Shown one piece after another: positions 21,621 through 31,456 of a stretch of 64,000 bases of DNA (positions are counted from its first letter, which is position 1; each line of letters starts with the position of its first letter). The notes below the pieces were generated by a model that was given only the letters and a program-made list of their open reading frames with translations, was not told the DNA's origin and ran no database searches. Position numbers and translations under genes: made by a program. The stretch is from positions 2,728,001-2,792,000 of the forward strand of contig JAETXT010000007.1 of the NCBI GenBank assembly GCA_019188255.1, given 5' to 3'. Source of the stretch: Verticillium longisporum. Lineage: Eukaryota > Ascomycota > Sordariomycetes > Glomerellales > Plectosphaerellaceae.

Positions 21621-23078
21621 GAGAGCGAGTGGCTGGGCGCGGAGAGGCGGCGGCAGCAGCGGAGCGGCTCGGGAGGGATGACAGAGGTCCTTGCGGTGAG
21701 CTGCGTTCGTCGAATGGTATCAATGGTCACCCAACGCGCCGACTGGTTGCTCAACTGAGGCTGATTTAGGGATCGCTAGTGTGAACTGTCCTGCTTTCGC
21801 GTGACGAGTCGCAATGGGGTCCTCTCGGAGGTCGCGATGGAGGTGAGGTCAGAATTGGGACAAGCCTCAGCACAGCCGCATTCCGCGGCTAGCCTCCCCC
21901 TAACAGCCGCAGTGCAGGCGGTGATTGGCTGCGGGTACGATGCACCTGGCTTGTGGGGCTCTCGTGCTCGATCTGCATCTCCGAGGTCAGGCACCTTTTC
22001 AGTCAGGTCCTATTTCTGGCAACGGCCTTCACGATGGCCTCATAGCCTCATCAACAAAGTCCATGGGGAGATAGTAGATATCAGTCGAGGCTACATTGAC
22101 ATAATTCGCATTGCAAATGTGCGGCACACGTATCTTTCGGCAGGCATCACACTGCTAGTGTGCCCATGCATGACTTCCTCCCTCCTTAGTCTACCTTGAG
22201 AGGGCAACCAACCCATGCCTTCCTAGAACGGCGTTGCACCATCCAGGCGAAGGAGCCTTTGGTCCGCGATGCACAAACCAATTCGCTGATTTCCCCAGTG
22301 CGTGAGATGCGTGAGATCATGGGTAAGCTGGCAGCGTGCAGGAAACGGCGATTCGCCGCAGAAAGCCACTGACACACATGACTCCATGCGGGGGAAAGAC
22401 GGTCGTGCCGTCAACAACTACGACCACAGATTGACTTCTGTCGCTGATGGAGAGAACCTTGTTGACGGTTGAAATTTGCAGCTGCTCAAGTGTTCCAGGA
22501 CTCCAGTCTTTGAACATGCAAACACTGCCGGCTGTCAGCGCCTTTTCCATGACATCATCACTGGTGAGTGCCTCCCTCGAGTCTTCCTGTTCACCTTCTG
22601 GACACTCCAACACTCAACAGCCTGCCTAGGACAACTGAAGTGCGTGAAGCAGATGTCTATTCACGGATTGCCCGTATTTCTGCACCAAAGCTTTCTGCAC
22701 CAAAGCCTGTGCACGTTGAATCGGGCGAAGGGTGCGAGCGGGTGATGGAGTCGTCATCCATCGGTAGTTCCCCATGTCACTGACGTTGGTATGGCATTCA
22801 GCGAGCCGTGCCTCCCATTCGTTTCTTTTCCATTTCTCAAATAAGGCCGATCGCTGCCCCTCTTCACTACCCCATGTCGGATCCCTAACCTTAGCATCGT
22901 ACCTGTCTAGCGGTCTAGGCAAAGAATGGAGTCCTCCGGTCGCAGCGATCCGTCTCGGCCCCATGTCAACAGGAGCTTTCTCTCCGTACCTTAGCTTGGG
23001 TCGATGGCATTGGGCAGCCTTCTCATATGCCGCTTTCACAATCCACCTCGACTGCATTCACCGCGGCCTGGCTTAGAT

Positions 23079-23122
23079 CCGATCTCAGAACCTGGTAGAT
23101 CCGATCCAGGTTCTGAGATCGG
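23079..23122. repeat. Perfect 17-bp inverted repeat with 10-base loop
   Basis: CCGATCTCAGAACCTGG at 23079-23095 and its exact reverse complement at 23106-23122, spaced by TAGATCCGAT. Within the upstream region of con-6. Function unknown. Confidence 0.9.
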
Positions 23123-23520
23123 CTGAGAATAAGATCTACCTAGGGCTGCTGATGTCGAGAAGCATTGTTTGACTGCCCTGAGCATGTACCTTGTTCACGC
23201 TCCCTTGCAAAACAATAGCCGCCATGGCTTGTAGTGATGATGATGGCAAGTGCTGGCCGAGCCCAACCTTTGAGACGTGCCAGACGTCATGACGTGCAAA
23301 GCCACATCAAGCTGGTATATCGGTGATCGAGATGAGGAGATGATGCATGGATCCGGATGGGCAGCTGTGTCAGACGTTGGGAGATCACCGCCCTTCAGGC
23401 TTCACTCTTCGATGGCATGCTTTCACGGTACGCTGCATGGTGTTAGACACGGAATCAGTTTGGTCCAGCAGCGGCCTGTGGCTGTTGGGCATCGAGTGTA
23501 AAACAAGCCTCCAAATCATC

Positions 23521-23527
23521 TATAAGA
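23521..23527 (+). promoter_or_regulatory. Probable TATA box of con-6
   Basis: TATAAGA lies about 145 bases upstream of the con-6 start, followed by a pyrimidine-rich leader with CAACA repeats. This placement suits a strongly induced fungal promoter. Not demonstrated. Confidence 0.5.
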
Positions 23528-23666
23528 AGGGCTCACCTCCCTCTCTATCATTCTGTCTGCTCCTCATCACAGCAGCTTCATCAACAACATCAATCGATCA
23601 ACCCACAACCCACCACATCAGTCAACCACACTTTCCCCCTTCAACCAACCCCCCACCACCGCCAAT

Positions 23667-23993
23667 ATGCCCAGCGATGCTCAGGTTGCCGGAGGCCACA
23701 AGGCCAACATCAACAACCCCAACACCTCCGAGGAGAGCAAGCAGCACTCCCGCGATGTCCTGAACAATGAGTTCGGCGGCGAGGACGCCCCCAACGCCGC
23801 CTCGGCCCAGTCTGCCAACGACGACAACAAGAACCCTGGCAACGTCGCCGGCGGTCTCAAGGCGTGAGTGGCTTTTGAATTTTGTCAGCAGTTCCGAATG
23901 ATCATGCTCACATAACATCCCAGTACCCTCAACAACCCCAACGTTTCGGACGAGGCCAAGCAGTCGGCCAAGGAGCGTCTTGACGCTATGTAA
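23667..23993 (+). CDS. con-6: Conidiation-specific protein 6 (Con-6)
   Basis: Two exons, 23667-23863 and 23924-23993, give 88 residues, near the length of Neurospora CON-6. The protein carries two copies of the Con-6 repeat: GGHKANINNPNTSEESKQHSRDVL (about residues 9-32) and GGLKATLNNPNVSDEAKQSAKERL (about 63-86). The intron falls inside the second copy (GTGAGT...CCCAG). Con-6 proteins are small, hydrophilic and abundant in conidia, where expression is switched on during asexual sporulation; their biochemical role is unclear. The gene has a TATA box and long leader, and converges on SFM1 with about 225 bases between stops. Confidence 0.93.
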
Positions 23994-24218
23994 ATAGCGA
24001 GCACAGGAGGCCAGGCAGAATACTCTATGTAGTCGAGCATAGGCGCTGGTGTTCTAGCGGGAAATCGAGTTTGTCTCCGATTGACATCATTTTCGTGACC
24101 ATCTTGCATTGATGCTCAGTTTGAGAAGGTTAAAGTGATGCGCCCTTGTCACATAAATTCGTCACTGCCTAAATTCACACGGTCATGGCGTCAATAATTG
24201 ATCAATAAGGCTTAAATT

Positions 24219-25003
24219 TTAGAACATATCGTCGATAGCCTTGTCAGAATCCTTCTGGATGAGTTCCACCATGCCCTGGGACAGGTCAGCGCGAACCGTG
24301 TGTCAATTTGAAACAGAAAACTCACTTCTGGCATCACAGGCTTGCCGTCACTGCCTTCCACGTAACGGAAAGGCATCTGGGTGCTCTCATGCTCGTTGAA
24401 GACCAAGTCAGGGTAGTCGAGGTACGCAATCTTGTCCAGGGCCGCTGCACCAACATTAGGTCACTTGTGGGCGATAGGTCAGATACGCACACTTACTCTT
24501 GCCCTCGACTACGAGCCTCGTCACGCGGACAGCCGTGTCAGTGGTCATCTGCTTTGGTCCGAGCCTGCGGCCCTCAAAACCCTTCTTCCTCAATTCCGAA
24601 GTGCGGTCTACAGCAGGTCAGGCGCGTGGTTCTCATATGAGAGTCATGCGAGTTGGGACGAACCTCGGGGAGGGTCATCACCGAGGATGCCGCCGAAGAG
24701 GAAGGCGTCAAACTTGTCGCCGTCCTCAGGGCCGAGGTCGCTGGCGGCCGCCGGATCTAGGAGGCACACTCGTGACTTGTCGGCGGCGTAGAGCTCCTCG
24801 ACGCCCCTGTTTTCGGCCTTGAAGGCAGGGCTTGCCTGGAGCTTGGCAGGGGCCTTGAAGCCTGCGGGAAGCGAGGAGAGGAGGAAGGTCCCCTTGGCCT
24901 CGTGGGTTTCCTTGGCGATGGCGATGTATTCGAGCTCTGACCAAGGGCCGAGCTCGGGGTCGAGATGCTCGACAATATATGTCTTGCCACCGGTGGTCGA
25001 CAT
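24219..25003 (-). CDS. SFM1: Protein arginine N-methyltransferase Sfm1 (SPOUT family)
   Basis: Four exons on the minus strand, 24664-25003, 24497-24607, 24326-24444 and 24219-24275, encode 208 residues. The hallmark segment FDAFLFGGILGDDPPRDRTSELR spans the first exon join, followed by GRRLGPKQMTTDTAVRVTRLV, which forms the knotted SAM-binding part of SPOUT enzymes. MPFRYVEGSDGKPVMPEGMVEL closes the domain. Yeast Sfm1 mono-methylates an arginine of ribosomal protein uS3 (Rps3). Introns are GTTCGT...GTAG, GTAAGT...GCAG and GTGAGT...CCAG; all joins keep frame. The assignment is firm from the motif pattern; activity on uS3 is inferred from the yeast protein. Confidence 0.92.
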
Positions 25004-25487
25004 GGTGAGGCGGGTGGGTGACCAGGGTTGTGGGTGCTTGGACCAGATTTTGAGGCTGTCGATACAGGGCCGTAGTAACAGTAGCGACAGTACTCATGTA
25101 CCTATGCTAGTAGAGACTATGGCTTATGCAATATCTGTAAAGCATTGAAAGAAAGCACTCCACAGTGGCTGCGCAAACAAAGCACCAGGGCGGCCCATGT
25201 TAACTTCGGGTACCCAATCTTTCACGAAACAATGCTACTCACATTAGATCCTACTTATTTTTCTAAGCCCATTCTGTGAGAGTGCCGCTTTCTTTTTCGC
25301 TTCTTATCTCACAGAATAGCATAAAGGATCGGATCGAATGGGCAACTAACTACAGAATATGCATAACATGATCTCATTCAGATCGGGAGTCCAGATTGAG
25401 GTTAGTGCTGAAAAAGAAAGCCCCCCGAAGTTTTTTGGGTCAAGCCACGCTACGTACTTAGTGCGTGCGTAAAAGCCGCTCCCCAAC
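25004..25487. other. Intergenic stretch before tRNA-Ser
   Basis: Upstream region of SFM1. It contains a perfect 11-bp inverted repeat, ATTCTGTGAGA at 25271-25281 and TCTCACAGAAT at 25307-25317, and a T-rich segment between them. No coding sequence recognised. Confidence 0.6.
25271..25317. repeat. 11-bp inverted repeat, 25-base spacer
   Basis: ATTCTGTGAGA and its exact reverse complement flank a pyrimidine-rich spacer (CTTTCTTTTTCGCTTCTT). It could be a protein-binding dyad or remnant of a small inverted element. No function shown. Confidence 0.8.
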
Positions 25488-25583
25488 GGCAGCATGCCAG
25501 AGTGGTTAATGGGTGGGACTTGAATAAGACTTTATACCTATCCCATGGATTCGTCCGCGCAGGTTCGAACCCTGCTGCTGTCG
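25488..25583 (+). tRNA. trnS(uga): tRNA-Ser (anticodon TGA) with 15-base intron
   Basis: Acceptor stem GGCAGCA pairs with TGCTGTC at 25576-25582 (one G-T pair), discriminator G at 25583. The T arm is GCAGG-TTCGAAC-CCTGC, and a long variable arm (around GGATTCGTCC) marks class II. The anticodon stem TGGGA/TCCCA encloses CT-TGA-A, giving anticodon TGA at 25521-25523. A 15-base intron (25525-25539) sits one base 3' of the anticodon, the canonical position for nuclear tRNA introns. The Pol III terminator follows directly. Confidence 0.93.
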
Positions 25584-25589
25584 TCACAC

Positions 25590-25594
25590 TTTTT
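25590..25594 (+). terminator. Pol III terminator of tRNA-Ser
   Basis: A run of five T starts seven bases after the mature 3' end, as expected for RNA polymerase III termination. Confidence 0.8.
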
Positions 25595-26605
25595 GTGAAT
25601 TCTATTCATGCACGACTTTGCTCCTTCCTAAATGGTGCACGGTGTTGTTGTGGTTTTTTTTTTTGGCCGTTTGATGAATCCTGTTTTTGACTAAGTACTC
25701 CATTCATAAGCTCAAGATGAACACTGACAAGGTTCTTCGCACTCTCAACCAGAATGTTATCTTCAAAGTGAATAGGTTTACCAACTTGCCGAGATGGCTG
25801 CCATTCCAATGTCAGCTCGCTGCCTATTCTAGCTGACATGTCCTAACTACTTAGACGTCTCTACTCAGTAGACTTCATCTTTCAAGAGGACGCATGCCAC
25901 ATTCATCTTGCCTGTTGCGCCACCCCCAAAGGAAACTCATCTTCCACTCGAGAGGTATAATGCAACATGTTCAGGCATGAATCATTGCGAGGACTAGTGT
26001 AGTAGCAGATCTTGCGGCATACCCAAGTCAATGGCCACAGAGCGCCAAAAGCTTGTGCTGCCTCAGTGGACGCTGGGCTGAAGGCGTGGGTGTATCATGG
26101 CGAGAAGACCATGCCCGCGTCGCAGGTACCTTCTGAAGGAAAGGGCGCAGACAAGATCTATCAGACCCTCGAGGATGGGCACGGCACGTGCCCACAGCGG
26201 AAATCAGTGTACAGCGAAACAATAGCCAACGCGTTGTACCAATCTGGTATTGAATGGCTTTGACGTGGCGGACCGAAGGCGTCAGCTACTGTACCGTAGA
26301 TGGCTTGATGGCTAAGATCGGGGCAGGGGAGCGCCCCACCCACGCCTGTTGGCACCTGTCAAGCGGACACCTTTCACCTCGATCAGACTTTCGAAACAGG
26401 AGAGCGAGCTCTTCCCTCGTCCTTCACCAACGGCCGTTGCCGACTGCGACCTCACTCTTCCTTCATCCCCCCGCCGTTCGATTCGCAACCGCTGATCAAT
26501 CCCATGCCGGTGACCTAGCTACGAGCTGCCATTTCCTCCCTTCACTTCCGCTTCGCGACGGCTCGCGGCAGCTCGCGAACCGTCTGGCAAGGCGGCTCCC
26601 CCATC
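25595..26605. other. Intergenic stretch between tRNA-Ser and KEX1
   Basis: About 1 kb. The last 200 bases before the KEX1 start are pyrimidine-rich and likely hold its leader. A T10 run lies at about 25655. No gene recognised. Confidence 0.5.
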
Positions 26606-28639
26606 ATGGCCCCGGCCATCAGGCAGCTGGCCACCGGCCTCCTGCTCGTACTATCATGGGCACCCACGACGCGCGCCGATTCATCTGCCGCCGACTACTA
26701 TGTCAAGAGCTTGCCCGGACAGCCGGCAGGGCCTCCTGTCAAGATGCACGCTGGGTTTGTGGAGACTTTCTTGCTCGTCTTGTTCCCCTTAGATGGACTG
26801 GTGCTAACATGATGTGTGTTGCAGGCACATCGAGACGGACGCTGACCACAATGGCAACCTCTTCTTCTGGCACTTTGAGAACAAGCACATTGCCCAGAGA
26901 CAACGCACCGTCATCTGGCTCAACGGCGGCCCGGGCTGTAGTTCCGAGGACGGCGCCATGATGGAAATCGGCCCCTACCGCGTCAAGGGTGACCAGCTGG
27001 TCAACAACAACGGCTCGTGGCACGAGTTTGCCAATCTGCTCTTCGTCGATAACCCTGTCGGCACCGGCTTCAGCTACGTTGACACCAACAGCTACCTCCA
27101 CGAGCTCGACGAGATGGGTGATCAGTTCATCATCTTCCTGGAGAAGTTCTTCAAGCTGTTCCCGCAATACGCTCAGGACGATGTAGGTTACCCCCGCCGA
27201 AAAGGAACCGAGGGTGGAACATGAGGCTGACTTGTGCAGTTGTACTTTGCGGGCGAATCGTACGCCGGCCAGCACATCCCCTACATTGCGAAGCACATCC
27301 TCGAGAGGAATGAGAAGGCTGGTCTGGATGACCAATGGAACCTCAAGGGACTCGTCATCGGCAACGGCTGGATCTCTCCATTCGAACAGTATGGCTCTTA
27401 CCTCAAATTTGCGTACGAGAAGGGCCTCTTGACGCAGGGATCCGAAAAGGCCAAGCAGCTGGAACAGCAGTGGAAGATTTGCCGGAAGCAGATGGCTGTC
27501 GATATCAAGATTGACATCAGCGAGTGCGAGACGATCCTTCAGAAGATTCTCGACGTCACCGCAACCCTCACCACGTCGGGCAAGCGCAACTGTTACAACA
27601 TGTACGACGTCCGCCTCAAGGACACGTACCCTTCCTGCGGCATGAACTGGCCCCCGACCTGACAGATGTTACCCCTTACCTCCGACGCAAGGATGTCACC
27701 GAGGCCCTGCACATCAACGCCGCCAAGAACACTGGCTGGAAGGAGTGCAACGGTGCCGTCGGCTCCGCCTTCCGCGCGCACAAGTCCAAGCCCTCCCGCG
27801 ACCTGCTGCCCGACCTCTTGAAGAAGGTTCCCATCACGCTGTTCTCTGGCGCCGAAGACCTCATCTGCAACCATCTCGGCACTGAGGAGATGATTGGGAA
27901 CATGGAGTGGAGAGGCGCCAAGGGCTTCGTGCTGTCCCCTGGCAACTGCGCGCCTCGTCGTGACTGGACCTTCGGGGGCAAGGAGGCCGGTTTCTGCCAG
28001 GAGGCCCGCAACCAGCCGTACGTGCTCTTCAAGGAGGCCTCGCACATGGTGCCCTTTGACTGGCCCCGCCGCTCGCGCGACATGATCGACCGCATCATGA
28101 AGGTCGACATTAGCGCCATTGGCGGCGAGCCCACCGATTCTCGCATCGACGGCGAAAAGGGTCCCGTGACCTCCGTGCCCCCTTCAAAGGGATCCCACAA
28201 CCACCCCGACACCAAGCCCGGCGGCGGCGACAAGGGCTCCAGCACCAACGACGACGAGACACAGAAGCAGGTTGACGAGGCCAAGTGGAAGGCGTACTAT
28301 CGCTCCGGCGAAATCGTGCTCGTCATTGTCGTCATCGCCGCCGGCTTGTGGGGCTGGTACATCTGGCGCGATCGCCGCCGCAGGAGCGGCTACCAGGGCG
28401 TCGCTGGCGGAGAAGGCGCCGGCCCAGGCCACCGCGCGGGCGCCCGCGGCCTGGATCGTTTCCAGGACAGGAGGACGGCGAGGGATATCGAGACTGGCGA
28501 CTTTGACGAGAGCGAGCTCGACGACCTGCACGTCGAGACGCCGCGCGAGGGGCCGAATAAGGAGGCCTACGCCATTGGCGACGACAGCGACGAGGAGGAC
28601 ATCAAGGGCAAAGGACCCGAACGTTCCGGCACGCGGTGA
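26606..28639 (+). CDS. KEX1: Pheromone-processing carboxypeptidase Kex1
   Basis: Type I membrane serine carboxypeptidase (family S10) of the late Golgi that trims basic residues from the C-termini of secreted precursors after Kex2. Exons 26606-26754, 26825-27182 and 27240-28639 give about 635 residues. A signal peptide opens the protein ([14 protein letters not shown]). [14 protein letters not shown] is the oxyanion and substrate region, the catalytic Ser is in [11 protein letters not shown], Asp in GAEDLICN and His in [10 protein letters not shown] Gly/Ser/Lys-rich linker leads to a membrane helix ([18 protein letters not shown]) and an acidic cytoplasmic tail, the Kex1-specific layout. The frame slips at 27651-27655: one C seems missing from CCCCC between MNWPP and [11 protein letters not shown]. 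Confidence 0.94.
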
Positions 28640-29182
28640 TCTCGAACAAGGACGACGACGGCGAGACAAAAGACGAGCGCGTTTCATAAAGCAGACGCTG
28701 TTTCTGGCCAGGGGGGCGGGCTGGGTTTTGGCGTCTTGAGCGAGAGACCACTGTGGGAGATATAGCTGTATAGTATAGGCAAATACGAGGCAATCTTTCA
28801 ACTGATCTCGAGCCTGCGTCGGATTGTTTTTAAATGGTGAAATATGTTGCTAGTGAACAAAGTTGGACTGAACTCGGTACTTTGTCTAGGTAGCTGGAGA
28901 GAGCGGGTTCCCATCTGCCATGTCTACATATCCAACCAATGCTTTCGCCACAGGCCAATGCCGGTTTTGTTTGTTCCCTTCAAACCGCCGGTTTGTCTTT
29001 CGACCCTTCTGGTCCATCCCAACAATCAACTGATTTGGTATCCCGTAAACGCTTCTATGCATATACTACTGTATCCCCAACGCCCAATGTCCCTTCCGCA
29101 TTCCAGCCAATACGCCACGAAGGGCCGCCCAAACATCTCTCGGCGGGATGCTGACCTGCGGCCCGAAGCAAGCAAAGCAGCC
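28640..29182. other. Intergenic stretch between convergent KEX1 and DRE2
   Basis: About 540 bases of presumed 3' UTR from both sides. Nothing else recognised. Confidence 0.5.
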
Positions 29183-30405
29183 TTACAGTTGAATCTCGTT
29201 GTTGAGGAGTCTAACCTCCTCGCCCGGCTTGAAGGGAGGGAGACCGACATAGGGGCTGCGACTCGTGTTAGTGATTTATGTCTCCTAAACAACGGGCGGA
29301 GAAAAAACTCACCATCCGTCGCATCGGAACGCGTCGCCCAGGGCGCAGTTGCCGCAGCTGCCGACCTTGCCCTGGACGGTAAAGTCAACCTCGGCCAGAT
29401 CGTCAGCGGCCAGCTTGACGTTGGCGGCCTGCTTCTGGATGGCGCCGAGCTGGGCGTCGGCGGCGGCGCGCTTCGCAGCGTCCTCGGCCGCCAGCCTCTC
29501 CGCCAGACCGCAGCTGCAGTCCTTGCAGGCGCGGCGGCGCTTGCCGGCCTTGGGAGCACACTCGGGGGCTGCAGCGTAGTGTCAGTGGATTGTGTCATTT
29601 CTCTTGCAGGGACTAACAGGTGGAAAGAATGAAACGTAGAGAGACGCGAGTGACGTACGGATGTTGACAGGGCGCATCAGATCCTCCTCGGTCAGTAGAG
29701 TATCCTCGTCGATGAGATCGTCGTCGTCGTCATCGCCAAAGTCGTCGTCGAGGTTGACGAAACCCACACCGGCGGGGGTGCTCTGCACGGGGGCGCCATC
29801 GACACGGTCGTGGGCTTGCCGCCCAGCGAGACGGTGGCGGCGCCGACGGCAGGCCCGGCGTCGCTCTTCTTGTTCTTTCTAAACTTCAGGCCCAGGGACA
29901 CGCTCTCGCCGGCGTCGCCGTAGTCGGGCTTGGCGAGCGCGCCCGAGGCATCGGCGACCAGGCCACTGAGTACGGCCTCCTTGGTGAGGGCCTGGACCTC
30001 GGTCAAGGCGCCGGCGGATCCGCCTTCCTGGGCGCGCAGCTGGCCGCCCGGTCGCAGGGCCTCGGCGACCTGGCCGAAGAGGGCGCGGTTGTTAAGCAGG
30101 AGCGGTGTGGACTCGGCACGGGAGCCGTCGGCGTCGGAGAGGATGAGTATGAGGTCGTAGGTGGCTTCGGGGAGGGTGATGAGACCGGCAGACAGGCGGT
30201 CAAGCATCTGAAGGTCGGTGGTGGCACGGGGGTGCGAGGCGAGGACGGCGGCGAGGGCCGAAGGGTGGGAGGCTACGCTGGGAGGCGCGAGCAGGAGAGA
30301 GCGCCTCGACGAGGCGCCATTCTGGAAGGGCTGTGTGGCGGTTGTCGTGGGAGAGGTGAAGTCAAAGTCGGAAGTGTTGTCGATGGTGACGAACGAGGGA
30401 GCCAT
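29183..30405 (-). CDS. DRE2: Fe-S cluster assembly protein Dre2 (anamorsin)
   Basis: Dre2 works with the diflavin reductase Tah18 to supply electrons to the cytosolic iron-sulfur assembly machinery and is essential in yeast. Exons on the minus strand: 29659-30405, 29313-29568 and 29183-29255; the corrected product is 358 residues. The start [11 protein letters not shown] was chosen because it begins the family-like sequence. An N-terminal methyltransferase-like domain is followed by the acidic linker [32 protein letters not shown]. Two cysteine clusters bind Fe-S: motif A (C...CKDCSC) and motif [16 protein letters not shown], split by the last intron. The frame slips at the G5 run 29789-29793, where one C on the coding strand seems missing. 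Introns are GTACGT...GCAG and GTGAGT...GCAG. Confidence 0.93.
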
Positions 30406-31456
30406 GGCAAGGGTGGCGTTCACAAGGAACGGCTTTTTTTTTCCCGTTCTTTTCTGGTGGTGATGGGATCGACGCGGGGTCGCAGTTTGACGGGAGTGAA
30501 TGATTGTAAAAGCTTGATGAGGGCAAAGATCTCCGAACAGATGATGAGATCGCAAACAACGTCTGAAGTATGAGAAGCAGTAGACGAGGGTTTTGTGCGG
30601 TCTTTGGGCAGAGATGTTCTAGACTGTAGGAGAATTAGTCAAGGGCAGCGACCAAGACCCGACACGGTGCAAGAGTGCGCAACTGAAAAAGTACGGGTTT
30701 GTCAGGGTGGGGTCGGTGGCCGACGACAGTCGAGGGTCAGGGAAGGTGGGATGTGAGGGGCAGGCGCGACAGTGTGTCCGTGGAAGGAGGACACGGTAGG
30801 CGGTACCTGCCTCGATGCACTTTTCGCAGGAACTTTCCGCGGGGTTGCAACTTCCATGTGCGACCCCCTCGGTGCCAAGTGCCTACCAAAAACTCCCAAG
30901 CCCGTCTTTATCAGGTCGCCTTACCTTATCGCGTGACACCGCTGACCAGAGCCTCCGACAGCGGAGGACGGCATCGGGGGCCTATGCCATCATGAACGCC
31001 CTCGCTGGCCCTCTGGACAAATCCCGCGTCACCAATGAAGTGCGGTGCTGACCTTTGCCTCGAGTATTGTTTATCGGCACGGAGTCATTGGTTCAAAATC
31101 CTGGGGTCACGACCCTGCGAACGGGGTCCGTTCCAGTGCTCTGACATCAATCCCCATCTCACAGTGCTGCCGGTATCGGCCTGGATGGATAACCTGCACC
31201 CTCGCCGCCATTGTCACCCTCGTCATGAACGGGCGCTCGATACCCTCCTTGGCATCAAACATTAAACTGTGATGGACCGACTTGGACGAATACGGCCAAT
31301 GCCAAGCATCACGAAGACCCCCATACTCGTCTCTGATCAAGATGATATTGGTAGCTGTACTTGGCCGGAGTGTATTCTCCCGCCTCCCCCCACCACCCCC
31401 CAAAAAAGAGTTGATTCGCCATGCACACACACACACACATGATATGATGCCTATCT
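30406..31456. other. Intergenic stretch between DRE2 and MPP10
   Basis: About 1 kb with the DRE2 promoter and the MPP10 3' UTR. A (CA)8 microsatellite lies at about 31424-31439. No gene recognised. Confidence 0.5.

Larger units (their letters stand above)
21621..23666. other. 2-kb region upstream of con-6 and the TMEM234 gene
   Basis: Contains the divergent promoters of both genes and the 44-bp hairpin at 23079-23122. An open frame at 22626-23057 on the minus strand (143 residues) has no family resemblance and is not called as a gene. Confidence 0.5.

Noticed and set aside
22626..23057. Minus-strand open frame of 143 codons upstream of con-6
   Set aside because: No recognisable family or motif, and a similar-size frame lies opposite. 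It could be real but I cannot support it.
28184..28801. Minus-strand open frame of 205 codons over the KEX1 tail
   Set aside because: Frame shadow in GC-rich coding sequence with no start context or family similarity.
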